Counted from the stretch's first letter, positions 7,371-16,637 are shown. The stretch is 54,834 nt of DNA from an uncultured Collinsella sp. (GCA_902494085.1 CABURU010000010.1:1-54834); one strand, 5' to 3'. Made by a program: numbers and translations. The notes: a model not told the origin generated them from the sequence alone.

Positions 7371-8312
7371 GTGCCGGCGAATAAGGAACATACCGAAGCT
7401 ACTCCCTCGTCGCTCGCCGTGGCGGCGGGGGAGTATCTCGATTACCTCGCGGTCGAGCGGGGTTTGGCGCGCAACACGATTGCGGCCTATCGTCGTGACC
7501 TGACGACGTACTGCGCCTATCTGGAGCGGGCGGGTATTGTGTCTTTTGAAGAGGTGACCCGTCAGGTCGTGGAGGGCTTTGTCGCCGACCGTCGCGATGG
7601 GGGCTATTCCGATGCCTCGGTGGAGCGTGCGCTTGCGGCCGTGAAGGGCCTGCATGCCTTTTTGGTGCGCGATGGGGCTGTGGCCCAAAATCCAACGGCG
7701 GCGTTGCGCCTGCCTAAAAAGGCTGAGCGTTTGCCGGAGTATCTATCGGTGGAGGATGTCTCGGCGCTGCTCGATCAAGACTTCCCCGAGGGCGAGATGG
7801 GCTTGCGCGACCATGCCATCTTGGAAGTGCTCTACGGATGCGGTTTGCGTGTGAGCGAATTGGTGGGACTCGATGTGGGCGATATCCATATCGACGATGG
7901 CTTTGTGCTCGTTCGCGGTAAGGGCTCGAAGGAACGCCTGTCCCCGCTGGTGGGAAGCGCGGCGCGAGCTCTGACGCTTTATGTAACTGAGGGGCGTTCT
8001 CGCTTGGCGGCCCATGCCCGCGGAACCGAGACCTCGGCGGTCTATTTAAATAAGAACGGCCGCCGTCTGTCGCGCCAGGGCATCCATGCCATCTGTGAGC
8101 GCTACGGGCGCCAGGTGGGACTGGTGGGGCTCCATCCCCATACGCTGCGTCACTCCTTTGCCACCCATATGCTTGCGGGCGGCGCAGACCTCCGTGTGCT
8201 ACAGGAGATCTTGGGACATGCCGATATATCGACCACGCAGGTCTACACGCATGTCGATCGTACGCAACTGACCGAGGTCTATTTGGCGGCGCACCCGCTG
8301 GCACATCGTTAA
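7371..8312 (+). CDS. xerD: Site-specific tyrosine recombinase XerD
   Basis: 313 aa from the GTG at 7371. XerD with XerC resolves chromosome dimers at dif during division. The N-terminal SAM-like domain includes YLDYLAVERGLARNTIAAYR. Catalytic elements are all visible: arginine in GCGLRVSEL, lysine in GKGSKER, HTLRHSFATHML (H-x-x-R), LGHADIS and the nucleophile Y292 in TTQVYTH. The start is uncertain because the only purine-rich stretch (AAGG) abuts the GTG; a second in-frame GTG lies at 7420. It sits immediately after pyrG and is closed by a strong terminator, so it is a chromosomal Xer protein rather than a phage integrase. Confidence 0.92.
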   Translation: MPANKEHTEATPSSLAVAAGEYLDYLAVERGLARNTIAAYRRDLTTYCAYLERAGIVSFEEVTRQVVEGFVADRRDGGYSDASVERALAAVKGLHAFLVRDGAVAQNPTAALRLPKKAERLPEYLSVEDVSALLDQDFPEGEMGLRDHAILEVLYGCGLRVSELVGLDVGDIHIDDGFVLVRGKGSKERLSPLVGSAARALTLYVTEGRSRLAAHARGTETSAVYLNKNGRRLSRQGIHAICERYGRQVGLVGLHPHTLRHSFATHMLAGGADLRVLQEILGHADISTTQVYTHVDRTQLTEVYLAAHPLAHR

Positions 8313-8343
8313 CACATCGCTGACCTGCATATTTATAGGTATT

Positions 8344-8415
8344 TGGGGACGGGCTCCAGATTGCCGCGGCGTGCTTTTGCGCGCGCATGGGCAATCTGGG
8401 GCCCGTCCCATTTTT
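8344..8415 (+). terminator. Long hairpin terminator after xerD
   Basis: The arms at 8344-8365 and 8389-8410 pair over about 20 bp (GACGGGC, then CAGATTGCC) with a one-base bulge and one G-T wobble, and TTTTT follows at 8411. It is longer than most intrinsic terminators here and may be a GC-rich palindromic repeat used as a terminator. Confidence 0.8.
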
Positions 8416-8573
8416 CGCCACTTGGCGTCGCGGTGGTGGGCCGCACGTGCCTTGGGTGGGGGAGTTTGGGGGCGATGTGAACGGCATGTAAAGGGACGTA
8501 AAAATCGCCTCAAGGTCAACTTGAAGGTTGAGGTTCGCGGGTGTGGTTCTACAGGTGGCATCACGCCTTTGCT

Positions 8574-8597
8574 GAAAACACAACATATTGTGTTTTC
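8574..8597. promoter_or_regulatory. Perfect palindrome upstream of mraZ
   Basis: GAAAACACAA (8574-8583) and TTGTGTTTTC (8588-8597) form a perfect 10-bp inverted repeat with spacer CATA, in an AT-rich patch about 180 bases before mraZ. The short spacing and AT-rich arms look like a dimeric operator. The rest of 8416-8774 holds no gene. Confidence 0.45.
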
Positions 8598-8642
8598 GAA
8601 CATATGCTTGGGGGTGTTTTGCAATATATGGTGAGTGGAGTG

Positions 8643-8690
8643 GTGGGGCGGGGTGGGGGAAGGGGTGGGGAAAGGTGTTGAAAAATGGGG
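8643..8690 (+). promoter_or_regulatory. Candidate MraZ operator (TGGGG repeats)
   Basis: TGGGG occurs at 8644, 8654, 8666 and 8686, with a degenerate TGTTG at 8676. The spacing is therefore 10, 12, 10 and 10 bases. MraZ proteins are known to bind direct repeats of a TGGGN-type pentamer at about one-turn spacing upstream of their own gene. The array is 85-130 bases before mraZ. Assignment is by analogy. Confidence 0.5.
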
Positions 8691-8774
8691 CGGTTCCCCA
8701 TATTATTGATGACGTCGACAGGCGGGGTGGTTCCCCGCGTACGTGCCATCTGAGTAACCGGGGGGAGGGCGCAC

Positions 8775-9209
8775 ATGGGAATGACTGGTGCATACGAGCG
8801 CAATCTCGATGCAAAAGGTCGTCTGTCCCTGCCTGCACCCCTTCGCGAGGAGCTTGGAGAGCACGTTCGCGTGTTCAAAGCCCTGGATGTCGATGCTCTG
8901 TACGTGTTCTCTGCCGAGGCCTTCGATAAGTGGGTCGAAGGACTCTTCGCGGGTCGTGAGGGCCACGAGGGTTTTAACCCGCGTGACATTAATGACCAGA
9001 AGCTCATGAGGGCGATCAACAAGCGCACCACGTCGATGGACGTGGACAGCGCCGGTCGTATCGGTCTTTCCGAGTCTCTCCGCAAGCAGGCGAACCTCGA
9101 CCGCGAGGTCACGGTTGTGGGCAATTACGACCACCTTGAGGTTTGGGATCGCGCCGCGGCCGATGAGGACGATGACGATGAGGCCCTGCTGGACCTCTTC
9201 TTCTCGTAA
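8775..9209 (+). CDS. mraZ: MraZ, transcriptional repressor of the division cluster
   Basis: 144 aa, normal for MraZ. The protein has two SpoVT/AbrB-like swapped hairpin modules; each DxxGR signature is visible (NLDAKGRLSLPAPLRE at about 10-25 and MDVDSAGRIGLSESLR at about 82-97). It forms a ring that binds DNA repeats upstream of its own operon. The start at 8775 has GGGGGGAGGG just upstream. The C-terminus is a run of acidic residues (ADEDDDDEALLDLFFS), longer and more acidic than usual. First gene of the cell-wall/division cluster. Confidence 0.95.
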   Translation: MGMTGAYERNLDAKGRLSLPAPLREELGEHVRVFKALDVDALYVFSAEAFDKWVEGLFAGREGHEGFNPRDINDQKLMRAINKRTTSMDVDSAGRIGLSESLRKQANLDREVTVVGNYDHLEVWDRAAADEDDDDEALLDLFFS

Positions 9210-9229
9210 GGGCAAGGCACGGGTAACGG

Positions 9230-10195
9230 ATGGAGCGTGGGATCTTGACACAAGAATATCGGCATGAACCTGTCATGCTCGGCGAAGTGCTTGAGTCGCT
9301 GCGGCTAAAGAGCGGCTCCGTTGTCTGCGATTGCACCCTTGGCGGTGCCGGCCATTCGGTAAAGATGGCCGCGCAGGTGGGGGAGACGGGCCTTTTGCTC
9401 GGCGTCGATCAGGACGACATGGCCCTCGAGGCCGCTGGCGCCCGTCTGGACCGCGAGGTTCCCGGCGTTCCGCACCAGCTGCTGAAGGGCAACTTCGGCG
9501 ACTTGGACGAGCTGCTTTGCTCGGCCGAGGTGCCCGGGGTCGATGGCTTCCTGTTCGATTTGGGCGTTTCGTCACCGCAACTCGATATCCCTGGTAGGGG
9601 CTTTTCGTATAACGAGGACGCCCCATTGGACATGCGGATGGATCCGGGTAATAACACCTTAAACGCAGCTGAGGTCATCAACACCTATAACGAACACGAC
9701 CTCGCCCGGATTCTACGCGTCTACGGCGAAGAGAAGTTCGCCTCGCAGATCGCGCGCGAGATCGTGCGCCGCCGCGAGCAAGAACCGATCGAAACCACCG
9801 GCCAATTTGTCGAGATCATCAAGGCGGGTATCCCGGCTGCCGCTCGTCGGCATGGCGGACACCCGGCCAAGAAAAGTTTCCAGGCCATTCGCATCGAGGT
9901 CAATCACGAGCTCGATGTGCTCGAACGAGGGCTTGATGCCGCCACCAGGTGGCTCAACCCGGGCGGACGTATCTGCGTCATCTCGTATCACTCGCTCGAG
10001 GACCGTATCGTAAAGAACCACTTTAAGGAGATGAGCCAGGGGTGCACGTGCCCGCCGGAGATTCCGGTGTGCGTGTGCGGCAACGTGCCGATACTCAAGG
10101 TCATCACCCGCAAACCCTTGGTTGCCCAGCCTGATGAGGTTGAGCGCAACCCTCGGGCGAGATCAGCCAAAATCCGCGTGGCGCAGCGTCTGTAG
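9230..10195 (+). CDS. rsmH: 16S rRNA (cytosine1402-N4)-methyltransferase
   Basis: 321 aa, typical. Methylates N4 of C1402 in 16S rRNA using S-adenosylmethionine. The family start YRHEPVMLGEVLESL (10-24), the SAM-binding CDCTLGGAGHS, the DGFLFDLGVSSPQLD block and the C-terminal ISYHSLEDRIVKNHF are present. The ATG at 9230 lacks a clear ribosome binding site; a TTG at 9245 is an alternative that keeps all motifs. It follows mraZ by 20 bases in the conserved order. Confidence 0.95.
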   Translation: MERGILTQEYRHEPVMLGEVLESLRLKSGSVVCDCTLGGAGHSVKMAAQVGETGLLLGVDQDDMALEAAGARLDREVPGVPHQLLKGNFGDLDELLCSAEVPGVDGFLFDLGVSSPQLDIPGRGFSYNEDAPLDMRMDPGNNTLNAAEVINTYNEHDLARILRVYGEEKFASQIAREIVRRREQEPIETTGQFVEIIKAGIPAAARRHGGHPAKKSFQAIRIEVNHELDVLERGLDAATRWLNPGGRICVISYHSLEDRIVKNHFKEMSQGCTCPPEIPVCVCGNVPILKVITRKPLVAQPDEVERNPRARSAKIRVAQRL

Positions 10196-10285
10196 GCGCG
10201 ACCGCGCGATATTGGACCTCCCGCTCGCACCATAAACGAAGCTTAAACACACTACCAACGTACTCGGGATGGGAGGCGGCATATC

Positions 10286-10756
10286 ATGGGCTACAACACT
10301 TCAAGCGCAGCACTTGCCTATGATATGAACGCCATGCCCGCCTATCGTGAGACGCCGCAGGCCCCCGTTGCTCCCCGTGAGCAGCGCACGCCGCGCTTTG
10401 ATGTCTACACGGGCGCGGGCCGTCAGGCAAACCAGGCGGTAAGCCCGGTTTTCATGAGCGTTCTTAAAACGTTTTGCATCATTGCGGCTATCTTCATGAC
10501 GATCGGCGTCGCCCGCGTGGCACTCGCCGGCGTTACGGCCCAGGTGCTCAACAGCAACGCCGAGCTTACCAACACGCTCGAAAAGGCGACCGATGAGAGC
10601 TCCGACCTGGAGGTCATGCATTCGGTCTATGGCGCCGACACGCGCATTCGCGACCTTGCGGGCGCTTATGGCATGGTGGAGCCCAGCGAGAGCGTTACAC
10701 TTGACTTTTCGCAGGATGCAGCCGCGGGCGCCAACGCGACCGCGACCGCTCAGTAG
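10286..10756 (+). CDS. ftsL: FtsL-like septum protein (bitopic membrane protein)
   Basis: 156 aa. Layout is a proline/arginine-rich cytoplasmic N-terminus (1-55), one membrane helix (about 56-80) and a short extracytoplasmic region with a predicted coiled-coil part (about 83-112). FtsL partners FtsQ and FtsB to activate FtsW/FtsI. Sequence conservation in this family is very weak, so the call rests on topology, size and position between rsmH and ftsI. The extracellular helix is short and the tail is alanine-rich. GGGAGGCGG precedes the start. Confidence 0.7.
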   Translation: MGYNTSSAALAYDMNAMPAYRETPQAPVAPREQRTPRFDVYTGAGRQANQAVSPVFMSVLKTFCIIAAIFMTIGVARVALAGVTAQVLNSNAELTNTLEKATDESSDLEVMHSVYGADTRIRDLAGAYGMVEPSESVTLDFSQDAAAGANATATAQ

Positions 10757-10773
10757 CAAGACGGTAGCTGAGT

Positions 10774-12639
10774 ATGACAAATGACTATCGCCGCGGTTCC
10801 GATGGGGGCCGCGGTTCTGGACGTCCCTCGTCGCGGGGACGTTCTGGTTATCAAGGAACGGGTCGGCAATCTTACAACGCCGGGCGGTCCCGTGGCAACG
10901 ACCCGGCGTCGCGACTTCGCGGCTCGGGCGGCCCTCAAGTGCATAACACCAGGTCGCGCAAGAGTTCGTCGACCGAATGGCTCACAGGCGCGCCTCTGCC
11001 TCGCCGCAAAGCCGTCATGGGCTTCATCGGGCTTGGCTTGGGCTTGGGCGTCTTTCGCCTTGCCGACTATCAAATTGTCGAAGCCGATAAACTGCGCGAG
11101 CGCGCCGATGCGCGCCGCCTGCTTGCGCAGACCCTCTATGCCAAACGCGGCACCATCTACGACCGCAACGGCAACGTGCTGGCGTCGTCGGTCGAATGTC
11201 GCAACATCGCCGTGAACCCGCAGCTTGTCGAGGATGTTGACAAGACGGTGTCGGCGCTGGTCAAGGCAACTGGAATCGATAAAAAGACCTGCCGCAAGCT
11301 CGTTGAGTCCGATGGAACCTGGGTGTATATCAAGCGCCAGGTGGACGAAGACGATGTTGCGGCGCTGGAGAAGAAGAACCTGCCCGGCGTGCTTTTTGAG
11401 CAGGCCATGAAGCGCGTATATCCATACGGCAATCTGGCATCGCAGGTGCTGGGTGTAGTGAATGTAGACAACGACGGCTTGACGGGTCTCGAAAAGCAAT
11501 ACAACAAGCTTCTGACCGGCACGAACGGTTCTCTCGTACGCGAGCGCGCGAGGGACGGCAGCTATATCGCGGGCGGTGCCTATAAAAAGGTGGCTGCGGT
11601 CGACGGCGTTGATATCGTGACGACGCTCGACGTCAATATCCAGCGTGCGGCCGAGGATGCCCTGGCAGAGGCAGTTGAGAAGACTAAGGCCAAGAACGGC
11701 TCGGCGCTGGTCACCGATCCTACGACAGGCGAGATTTTGGCAGCCTGCTCGTACCCGACCTACGACCAGACCGATCTGGAGAATGCCAAGACCGAGGATA
11801 TGAATCTGCGCCTGGTCACCGACGCCTACGAGCCCGGCTCGGTCTTTAAGACGCTCGTGGCGGGCGCCGGCTTCGACTTGGGCGTCGTGCGATCGAGTAC
11901 GTCGTTTGAGGTGCCGGCGAGCATCAAGGTGGGCGACGATACCGTCACCGATGCCGACAAGCGCGACTATGCCATGACCATGGATGTGCGCGAGATGATG
12001 CGCCGTTCGTCCAACGTGGGCTTTGTCCTAGTGGGGCGCAAGATCGGTGCCGACGACTTTGCCGCCTATGTGGACAAGTGGGGCATCGGTCACAGCTCGG
12101 GTGTCGATTTTCCGGGAGAGAGCCTGGGTATCGTCAAGGAGCGTGACCAGTATGACGGCGCCACGCTGGGCTCGATGAGCTTTGGACAGGCACTGTCCGT
12201 CTCGCCGATTGAGATCGCACGTGCCGTGGGCGGTATCGCCAACGGCGGCGTGATGATGACCCCGCACTTCTATAAGTCCAGCAAAGGCGACGAGAAGGAC
12301 TGGGGTGAAGGCGAGCGTGCGATTTCTGAGGATGCCGCATCCCAGGTGACATCGTGCATGCAGACGGTCGTGTCCGAGGGAACGGGCGTTGGCGGCGCGG
12401 TTGACGGCTATGACGTGGCGGGTAAGACCGGTACGGCCGAACGAGCCGACGAGAACGGCGGCTACCTCAAGGAGAACTACATGTCGTCCTTTATGGGCTT
12501 TGCACCGGCACAATCGCCCAAGGTGCTGTGCTATATCACGCTCGACGGAACGCCGAGCGGCTCGGATGCCGCTGCGGTGCCGTTCCAGTCCATTATGGCC
12601 AACGCGCTCGACGTGCTGGGTATCCCGCACACGAGGTAG
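10774..12639 (+). CDS. ftsI: Class B penicillin-binding protein (septal transpeptidase FtsI)
   Basis: 621 aa. Cross-links septal peptidoglycan. A long Gly/Arg/Ser-rich cytoplasmic tail (1-78) precedes one membrane helix (about 80-97); next come the dimerisation domain (from about 120) and the transpeptidase domain. Active-site motifs are S356-x-x-K359 (PGSVFK), S412-x-N414 (RSSN) and K551-T-G (AGKTGTAE). There is no C-terminal PASTA domain. The disordered basic N-terminus is longer than in well-studied FtsI proteins. It follows the FtsL-like gene by 17 bases. The following 126 bases before murF contain candidate -10 boxes (TACAAT at 12723-12728), so murF may have its own promoter. Confidence 0.93.
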   Translation: MTNDYRRGSDGGRGSGRPSSRGRSGYQGTGRQSYNAGRSRGNDPASRLRGSGGPQVHNTRSRKSSSTEWLTGAPLPRRKAVMGFIGLGLGLGVFRLADYQIVEADKLRERADARRLLAQTLYAKRGTIYDRNGNVLASSVECRNIAVNPQLVEDVDKTVSALVKATGIDKKTCRKLVESDGTWVYIKRQVDEDDVAALEKKNLPGVLFEQAMKRVYPYGNLASQVLGVVNVDNDGLTGLEKQYNKLLTGTNGSLVRERARDGSYIAGGAYKKVAAVDGVDIVTTLDVNIQRAAEDALAEAVEKTKAKNGSALVTDPTTGEILAACSYPTYDQTDLENAKTEDMNLRLVTDAYEPGSVFKTLVAGAGFDLGVVRSSTSFEVPASIKVGDDTVTDADKRDYAMTMDVREMMRRSSNVGFVLVGRKIGADDFAAYVDKWGIGHSSGVDFPGESLGIVKERDQYDGATLGSMSFGQALSVSPIEIARAVGGIANGGVMMTPHFYKSSKGDEKDWGEGERAISEDAASQVTSCMQTVVSEGTGVGGAVDGYDVAGKTGTAERADENGGYLKENYMSSFMGFAPAQSPKVLCYITLDGTPSGSDAAAVPFQSIMANALDVLGIPHTR

Positions 12640-12765
12640 GGGGTTACAATCTTTGGGGCCTGGTTTGTTGTCCCATATGAGGGTGTTCACATGCCCTGCA
12701 CCACGCATGCGCGGCGCTGGGATACAATACGCCGATAGCATTATTAGGTTTACAGGGGAGCTGCA

Positions 12766-14190
12766 ATGATAGAGATCGCCGTCAACAACCTCGCGGCCGC
12801 AACAGGGGCCCGAACCGTGACGGGAGAAGCCGATCGGGTATGCCGCGGGTGCGTTATCGACTCGCGCCAGGTCGAGGAAGGGACGATTTTCGTCGCCTTT
12901 CCCGGTGAAAACGTCGACGGCAATGATTTTGCTTCCCGTGCCGTCCAGTCGGGTGCCGGCGCCGTCGTGATGACGCGTGAGCCCGAGGCCGAGCTGGTCT
13001 CGCTGGCACAGGACAGGGGCTGTGCCATCTTGCTGACCGATGATCCCGAGGAGTTTCTGCTGCGTTTGGCGCACACGTATCGCCTGGAGCTTGGCTGCCT
13101 GGTCGTTGGCATTACCGGTTCCATCGGCAAGACGACGACCAAGGACGTGCTCGCCGCTGTACTCGCCAAGCGCTATCGTGTCTGGGCCACCAAGGGCAAT
13201 TTCAATAACCTGATCGGCATGCCGCTCACGGTGCTTTCCGCTCCGGCCGATACCGAGGTCCTGGTGCTCGAGATGGGCATGAACCATTTCCACGAGATTG
13301 AGCGTCTGTCCCAGTCCGCCAATCCCAACCTTGCCATCGTAAGCAAGATTGGTACCTCTCACATCGGCATTTTGGGCAGCCGCGAGAACATCGCCCGCGC
13401 TAAGGCCGAGATTGTCCAGGGTATGTGCGCCGCCGGCGACTTCTTGCCGCTGCTGGTTTTGGGCGGTGAGGACGACTTTACGCCGTTCATTCGCGATACG
13501 TTCGCCCAGCCTGCTGGTATCGATGTGATGCTGGCCGGCGTCTCGGACGATGATGAGGTCCGTGCCCGCGACATTCGTGTTGATGACGAGGGACGTCCGG
13601 TCTTTACGCTCGATTTTGGCCAGGGTGAGACGATCGATACCATGCTTGCCATCCCCGGCGTGCAGTCCGTTCCTAATGCCGTTAAGGCCGCCGCGGTTTC
13701 CTATCGCCTGGGCGTGACGCCCGAGCAGATCGATGCTGCCTTTAGGGGCCTCACGATCACCGGTCACCGCCAGGAGATCAAGCGCGCCAAGAGCGGTGCC
13801 CGCGTCATCGACGATTCCTATAACGCCAGTGCCGAATCCATGGCTGCTGGCCTCGATCTACTGTGCTCGCTTTCGTGCACGGGGTCTCGCATGGCGATCC
13901 TGGGCGAGATGGGCGAGATGGGCGATGAGGCTCCTCGCATGCATGAGCTCGTGGGCGCCTATGCGGCCGCCAAGAAGCTCGACATGCTGGCGTGCGTGGG
14001 TGGTGAGCTGGCCCAGCTTATGGCCGATGCCGCGCGCATGATGGGCATGGACGAGGACCGCATCCAGGTGTTCTCCGATTATCAGCAGGTGCTCGACCGC
14101 ATGGGCGGCGCGCTTGAAAAACATGATGTTGTACTGGTCAAGGGTTCCCGCTTTGTTGAGCTCGACCGCTTTGTGGAAGGTGTGTGCTAG
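12766..14190 (+). CDS. murF: UDP-MurNAc-tripeptide:D-Ala-D-Ala ligase
   Basis: 474 aa. Adds D-alanyl-D-alanine to the UDP-MurNAc-tripeptide, the last cytoplasmic ligation. Three Mur ligase domains are present: N-terminal (1-110), central ATPase with GITGSIGKTTTK (115-126), and C-terminal with DDSYNASAESM. Its start is set by AGGGGAGCTGCA before the ATG at 12766. murE, which normally sits just before murF and adds the third residue, is absent here. Confidence 0.95.
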   Translation: MIEIAVNNLAAATGARTVTGEADRVCRGCVIDSRQVEEGTIFVAFPGENVDGNDFASRAVQSGAGAVVMTREPEAELVSLAQDRGCAILLTDDPEEFLLRLAHTYRLELGCLVVGITGSIGKTTTKDVLAAVLAKRYRVWATKGNFNNLIGMPLTVLSAPADTEVLVLEMGMNHFHEIERLSQSANPNLAIVSKIGTSHIGILGSRENIARAKAEIVQGMCAAGDFLPLLVLGGEDDFTPFIRDTFAQPAGIDVMLAGVSDDDEVRARDIRVDDEGRPVFTLDFGQGETIDTMLAIPGVQSVPNAVKAAAVSYRLGVTPEQIDAAFRGLTITGHRQEIKRAKSGARVIDDSYNASAESMAAGLDLLCSLSCTGSRMAILGEMGEMGDEAPRMHELVGAYAAAKKLDMLACVGGELAQLMADAARMMGMDEDRIQVFSDYQQVLDRMGGALEKHDVVLVKGSRFVELDRFVEGVC

Positions 14191-14193
14191 CCC

Positions 14194-15213
14194 ATGTTCG
14201 GCAATCCCTCGTATCCAACGTATCAGGCTTTTTTGGGGCTTGGCATCGCCGCTGCCATTGCGCTGCTGCTCATGCCGTGGTGGATCAAGCTGCTTAAGGT
14301 CGAGGGTATCGGCCAGCAGGTTCGTGCCGACGGCCCCAAGCGCCATTTGGTTAAGCAGGGAACGCCCACCATGGGTGGCGTTGTCATCCTCGTCGCGATC
14401 TCGCTGACCTGCCTGCTGATGGGCAAGCTCACCACCGAGCTCGTGCTCGTGCTGCTCGCCACGCTGGCGACCGGCGTGCTGGGCCTGATTGACGACCTGA
14501 CCTCCGTTACGCATGGGCGCTCGCTCGGTCTGACGCCCCATGCCAAGATGATCGGTCTAACCATTATCTGTGTCACCTTTACGGTACTTGCCGTTAACTG
14601 GTGCGGCGTCGCCCCCGAGATTCGTTTTCCCGGCGGCCTGACGATTGACCTCGGTGTTCTTTCGACCACTATCTGCGGCCTTTCGTTCCCGTGGCTCTAC
14701 ATTGTCTTTTGCTGGCTGATGATCGCCGGTCTTTCTAATGCCGTGAACCTGACCGATGGCCTTGACGGTCTTGCTGGCGGCACCTCCATGATTGCCATGC
14801 TCGCCATGGCTGCCATGGCGTTTTTGCACGGAGACGTGAACCTGTCCATCTTCTGCACTGCGTGTACCGGTGCCTGCTTGGGCTTTCTGTGGTTCAACTG
14901 CTATCCGGCGAGCATCTTTATGGGCGATACCGGCTCGCTTGCCCTGGGCGCCGCGTTTGCCTGCACGTCCATCATGACCAACACCGAGGTCGTCTCCCTC
15001 ATCATCGGCGGCCTGTTTATCGTTGAGACCCTGTCGGTCATGATTCAGGTTGTCTACTTCCACTTTACGCACAAGCGCGTCTTCCTTATGGCGCCCATCC
15101 ATCATCATTTCGAAAAGAAGGGCTGGGCCGAGACCAAGGTCGTCATCCGTTTTTGGATTATCGCTGCGGCCTTTGGTGCCGTTGGCCTTGCTTTGTTCTT
15201 CCAGTTGGGATAG
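14194..15213 (+). CDS. mraY: Phospho-MurNAc-pentapeptide transferase
   Basis: 339 aa, about ten membrane helices. Transfers phospho-MurNAc-pentapeptide to undecaprenyl phosphate to form lipid I. Family signatures are present: NLTDGLDGLAGG with catalytic aspartates, the FMGDTGSLALG loop and the cytoplasmic APIHHHFEKKGW histidine motif. Starts three bases after murF stops, so translation is probably coupled. Confidence 0.96.
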   Translation: MFGNPSYPTYQAFLGLGIAAAIALLLMPWWIKLLKVEGIGQQVRADGPKRHLVKQGTPTMGGVVILVAISLTCLLMGKLTTELVLVLLATLATGVLGLIDDLTSVTHGRSLGLTPHAKMIGLTIICVTFTVLAVNWCGVAPEIRFPGGLTIDLGVLSTTICGLSFPWLYIVFCWLMIAGLSNAVNLTDGLDGLAGGTSMIAMLAMAAMAFLHGDVNLSIFCTACTGACLGFLWFNCYPASIFMGDTGSLALGAAFACTSIMTNTEVVSLIIGGLFIVETLSVMIQVVYFHFTHKRVFLMAPIHHHFEKKGWAETKVVIRFWIIAAAFGAVGLALFFQLG

Positions 15214-15222
15214 TGGTCTTTC

Positions 15223-16629
15223 ATGCCTCTTGCTGATGTCTTTAGCCTGCTCGTTTTGGGTCAGGGCAAATCCGGTCTCGATGTCGCCCGCTGGGCGCTG
15301 GCACATCCCGAGCGCGTAAGCGCCGTTACCGTGTATGGCGGCGGCACCTCTGAGCCCAATGACGCCACGCGTGCGCTCGAGGCTGCTGGTGCGTCGTTTG
15401 TCTATGGGACCGAACAGGTCGAGGGTGCCTATGACGTATGCGTGACGTGCCCGGGCATCTCGGAATTCTCGGGCTTCTTTAAGGCCGGGCGCGAGCATGC
15501 CGTCCAGATTATGGGTGAGCCCGAGTTTGCCTATCGCCTGTCGCCCGATAACTGGATTGCCATCACGGGTACCAACGGCAAGACGACCACCACGTCGTTG
15601 ACTGATTATCTGCTCAAGGCTGCCGGCGAGGCCAGCGTAGCTGTCGGCAACATCGGCGAGCCGCCGGTCAACGAGATTGACGGCCGAGCCCACAACGAGT
15701 GGTTTGTGGCCGAGCTCTCGAGCTACCAGATTGCTACGACCGCCGAGCTTCATCCTCGCGTGGCGGTGCTGCTCAACATCACTCCCGACCACTTGGGCTG
15801 GCATAAGAGCCATAAGAACTATGCGCTTGCCAAGATCAAACTGTTTGACAATATGGTCGATGACGATCTGGCGGTTGTCGACGTCGAAGACGCCGGCATT
15901 CACGAGTTCGATGAGTACATCTACACGCCGGGTCGTCGCATCTGCAAGGTCGCTTTTGACGAGCCCGAGGGCGAGGATGCCGCCTTTGTGCGCGATGGCA
16001 AGATGATCGTGCGTCTGAAGGGCGTCGAGATCCCGCTCATTGCTACATCCGAGCTCAAGATCTCGGGCCATCACAATGTTATCAATGCCCTGTGTGCTGC
16101 CACGGCTGCCTTGGCGGTCGGTGCCGATGTTGATGGTGTCTGCCGCGGTCTTGCCTCGTTCCAGCCGCTCGAGCACCGCGTGGAGCCGTGTGGCGAGATT
16201 GACGGCGTGCGCTACGTCAACGATTCCAAGGCGACCAACACCGATGCGGTCGAGAAGGCGCTGACGGCATTTCCCGATGACGACGTGATCTTGCTGCTCG
16301 GCGGCCACGATAAGGGCACGCCGCTCACGGACTTCGCGCGCGTCGTTATGGACAACGTGCGCTCGGTCGTCTGCTTTGGCGATGCGCGCGAGCGCTTCAC
16401 CGCCGCTATGGACGAGGCCGATGTCGATGGCGATGTGGATATCGCCCAGGCGGATGACCTGCGCGACGCCGTGGACGTCGCCCGTTCGCTTTCGAGTCGT
16501 GGTGACGTGATCTTACTTTCTCCTGCCTGCTCTTCGTTCGATGAGTTCTCGGGCTATGAGGAGCGCGGCCGCGTGTTTAAGGACTACGTGGCCCAGCTTG
16601 CCACTGCAGCGAAATCACAAATGGAATAG
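15223..16629 (+). CDS. murD: UDP-MurNAc-L-alanine:D-glutamate ligase
   Basis: 468 aa. Adds D-glutamate to UDP-MurNAc-L-Ala. The N-terminal Rossmann-like domain starts with LLVLGQGKSGLDVARW; the central ATPase has ITGTNGKTTTTSL; the C-terminal domain carries HRVEPCGEIDGVRYVNDSKATN and LLGGHDKG, characteristic of MurD. Nine bases separate it from mraY. Confidence 0.95.
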   Translation: MPLADVFSLLVLGQGKSGLDVARWALAHPERVSAVTVYGGGTSEPNDATRALEAAGASFVYGTEQVEGAYDVCVTCPGISEFSGFFKAGREHAVQIMGEPEFAYRLSPDNWIAITGTNGKTTTTSLTDYLLKAAGEASVAVGNIGEPPVNEIDGRAHNEWFVAELSSYQIATTAELHPRVAVLLNITPDHLGWHKSHKNYALAKIKLFDNMVDDDLAVVDVEDAGIHEFDEYIYTPGRRICKVAFDEPEGEDAAFVRDGKMIVRLKGVEIPLIATSELKISGHHNVINALCAATAALAVGADVDGVCRGLASFQPLEHRVEPCGEIDGVRYVNDSKATNTDAVEKALTAFPDDDVILLLGGHDKGTPLTDFARVVMDNVRSVVCFGDARERFTAAMDEADVDGDVDIAQADDLRDAVDVARSLSSRGDVILLSPACSSFDEFSGYEERGRVFKDYVAQLATAAKSQME

Positions 16630-16637
16630 GGGTTGCG

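Noticed and set aside
7714..8838. A 374-codon minus-strand frame across xerD and the mraZ upstream region
   Set aside because: Composition is Pro/Arg/Ser/His-rich as expected of antisense translation, and it crosses a terminator hairpin and the mraZ start.
12028..13767. A 579-codon open frame on the minus strand across ftsI and murF
   Set aside because: It lies opposite two fully recognisable genes. High G+C content with strong third-position bias produces long antisense frames; there is no ribosome binding site or recognisable domain.
14557..16308. A 583-codon minus-strand frame opposite mraY and murD
   Set aside because: Same explanation; the sense-strand proteins carry all family motifs.
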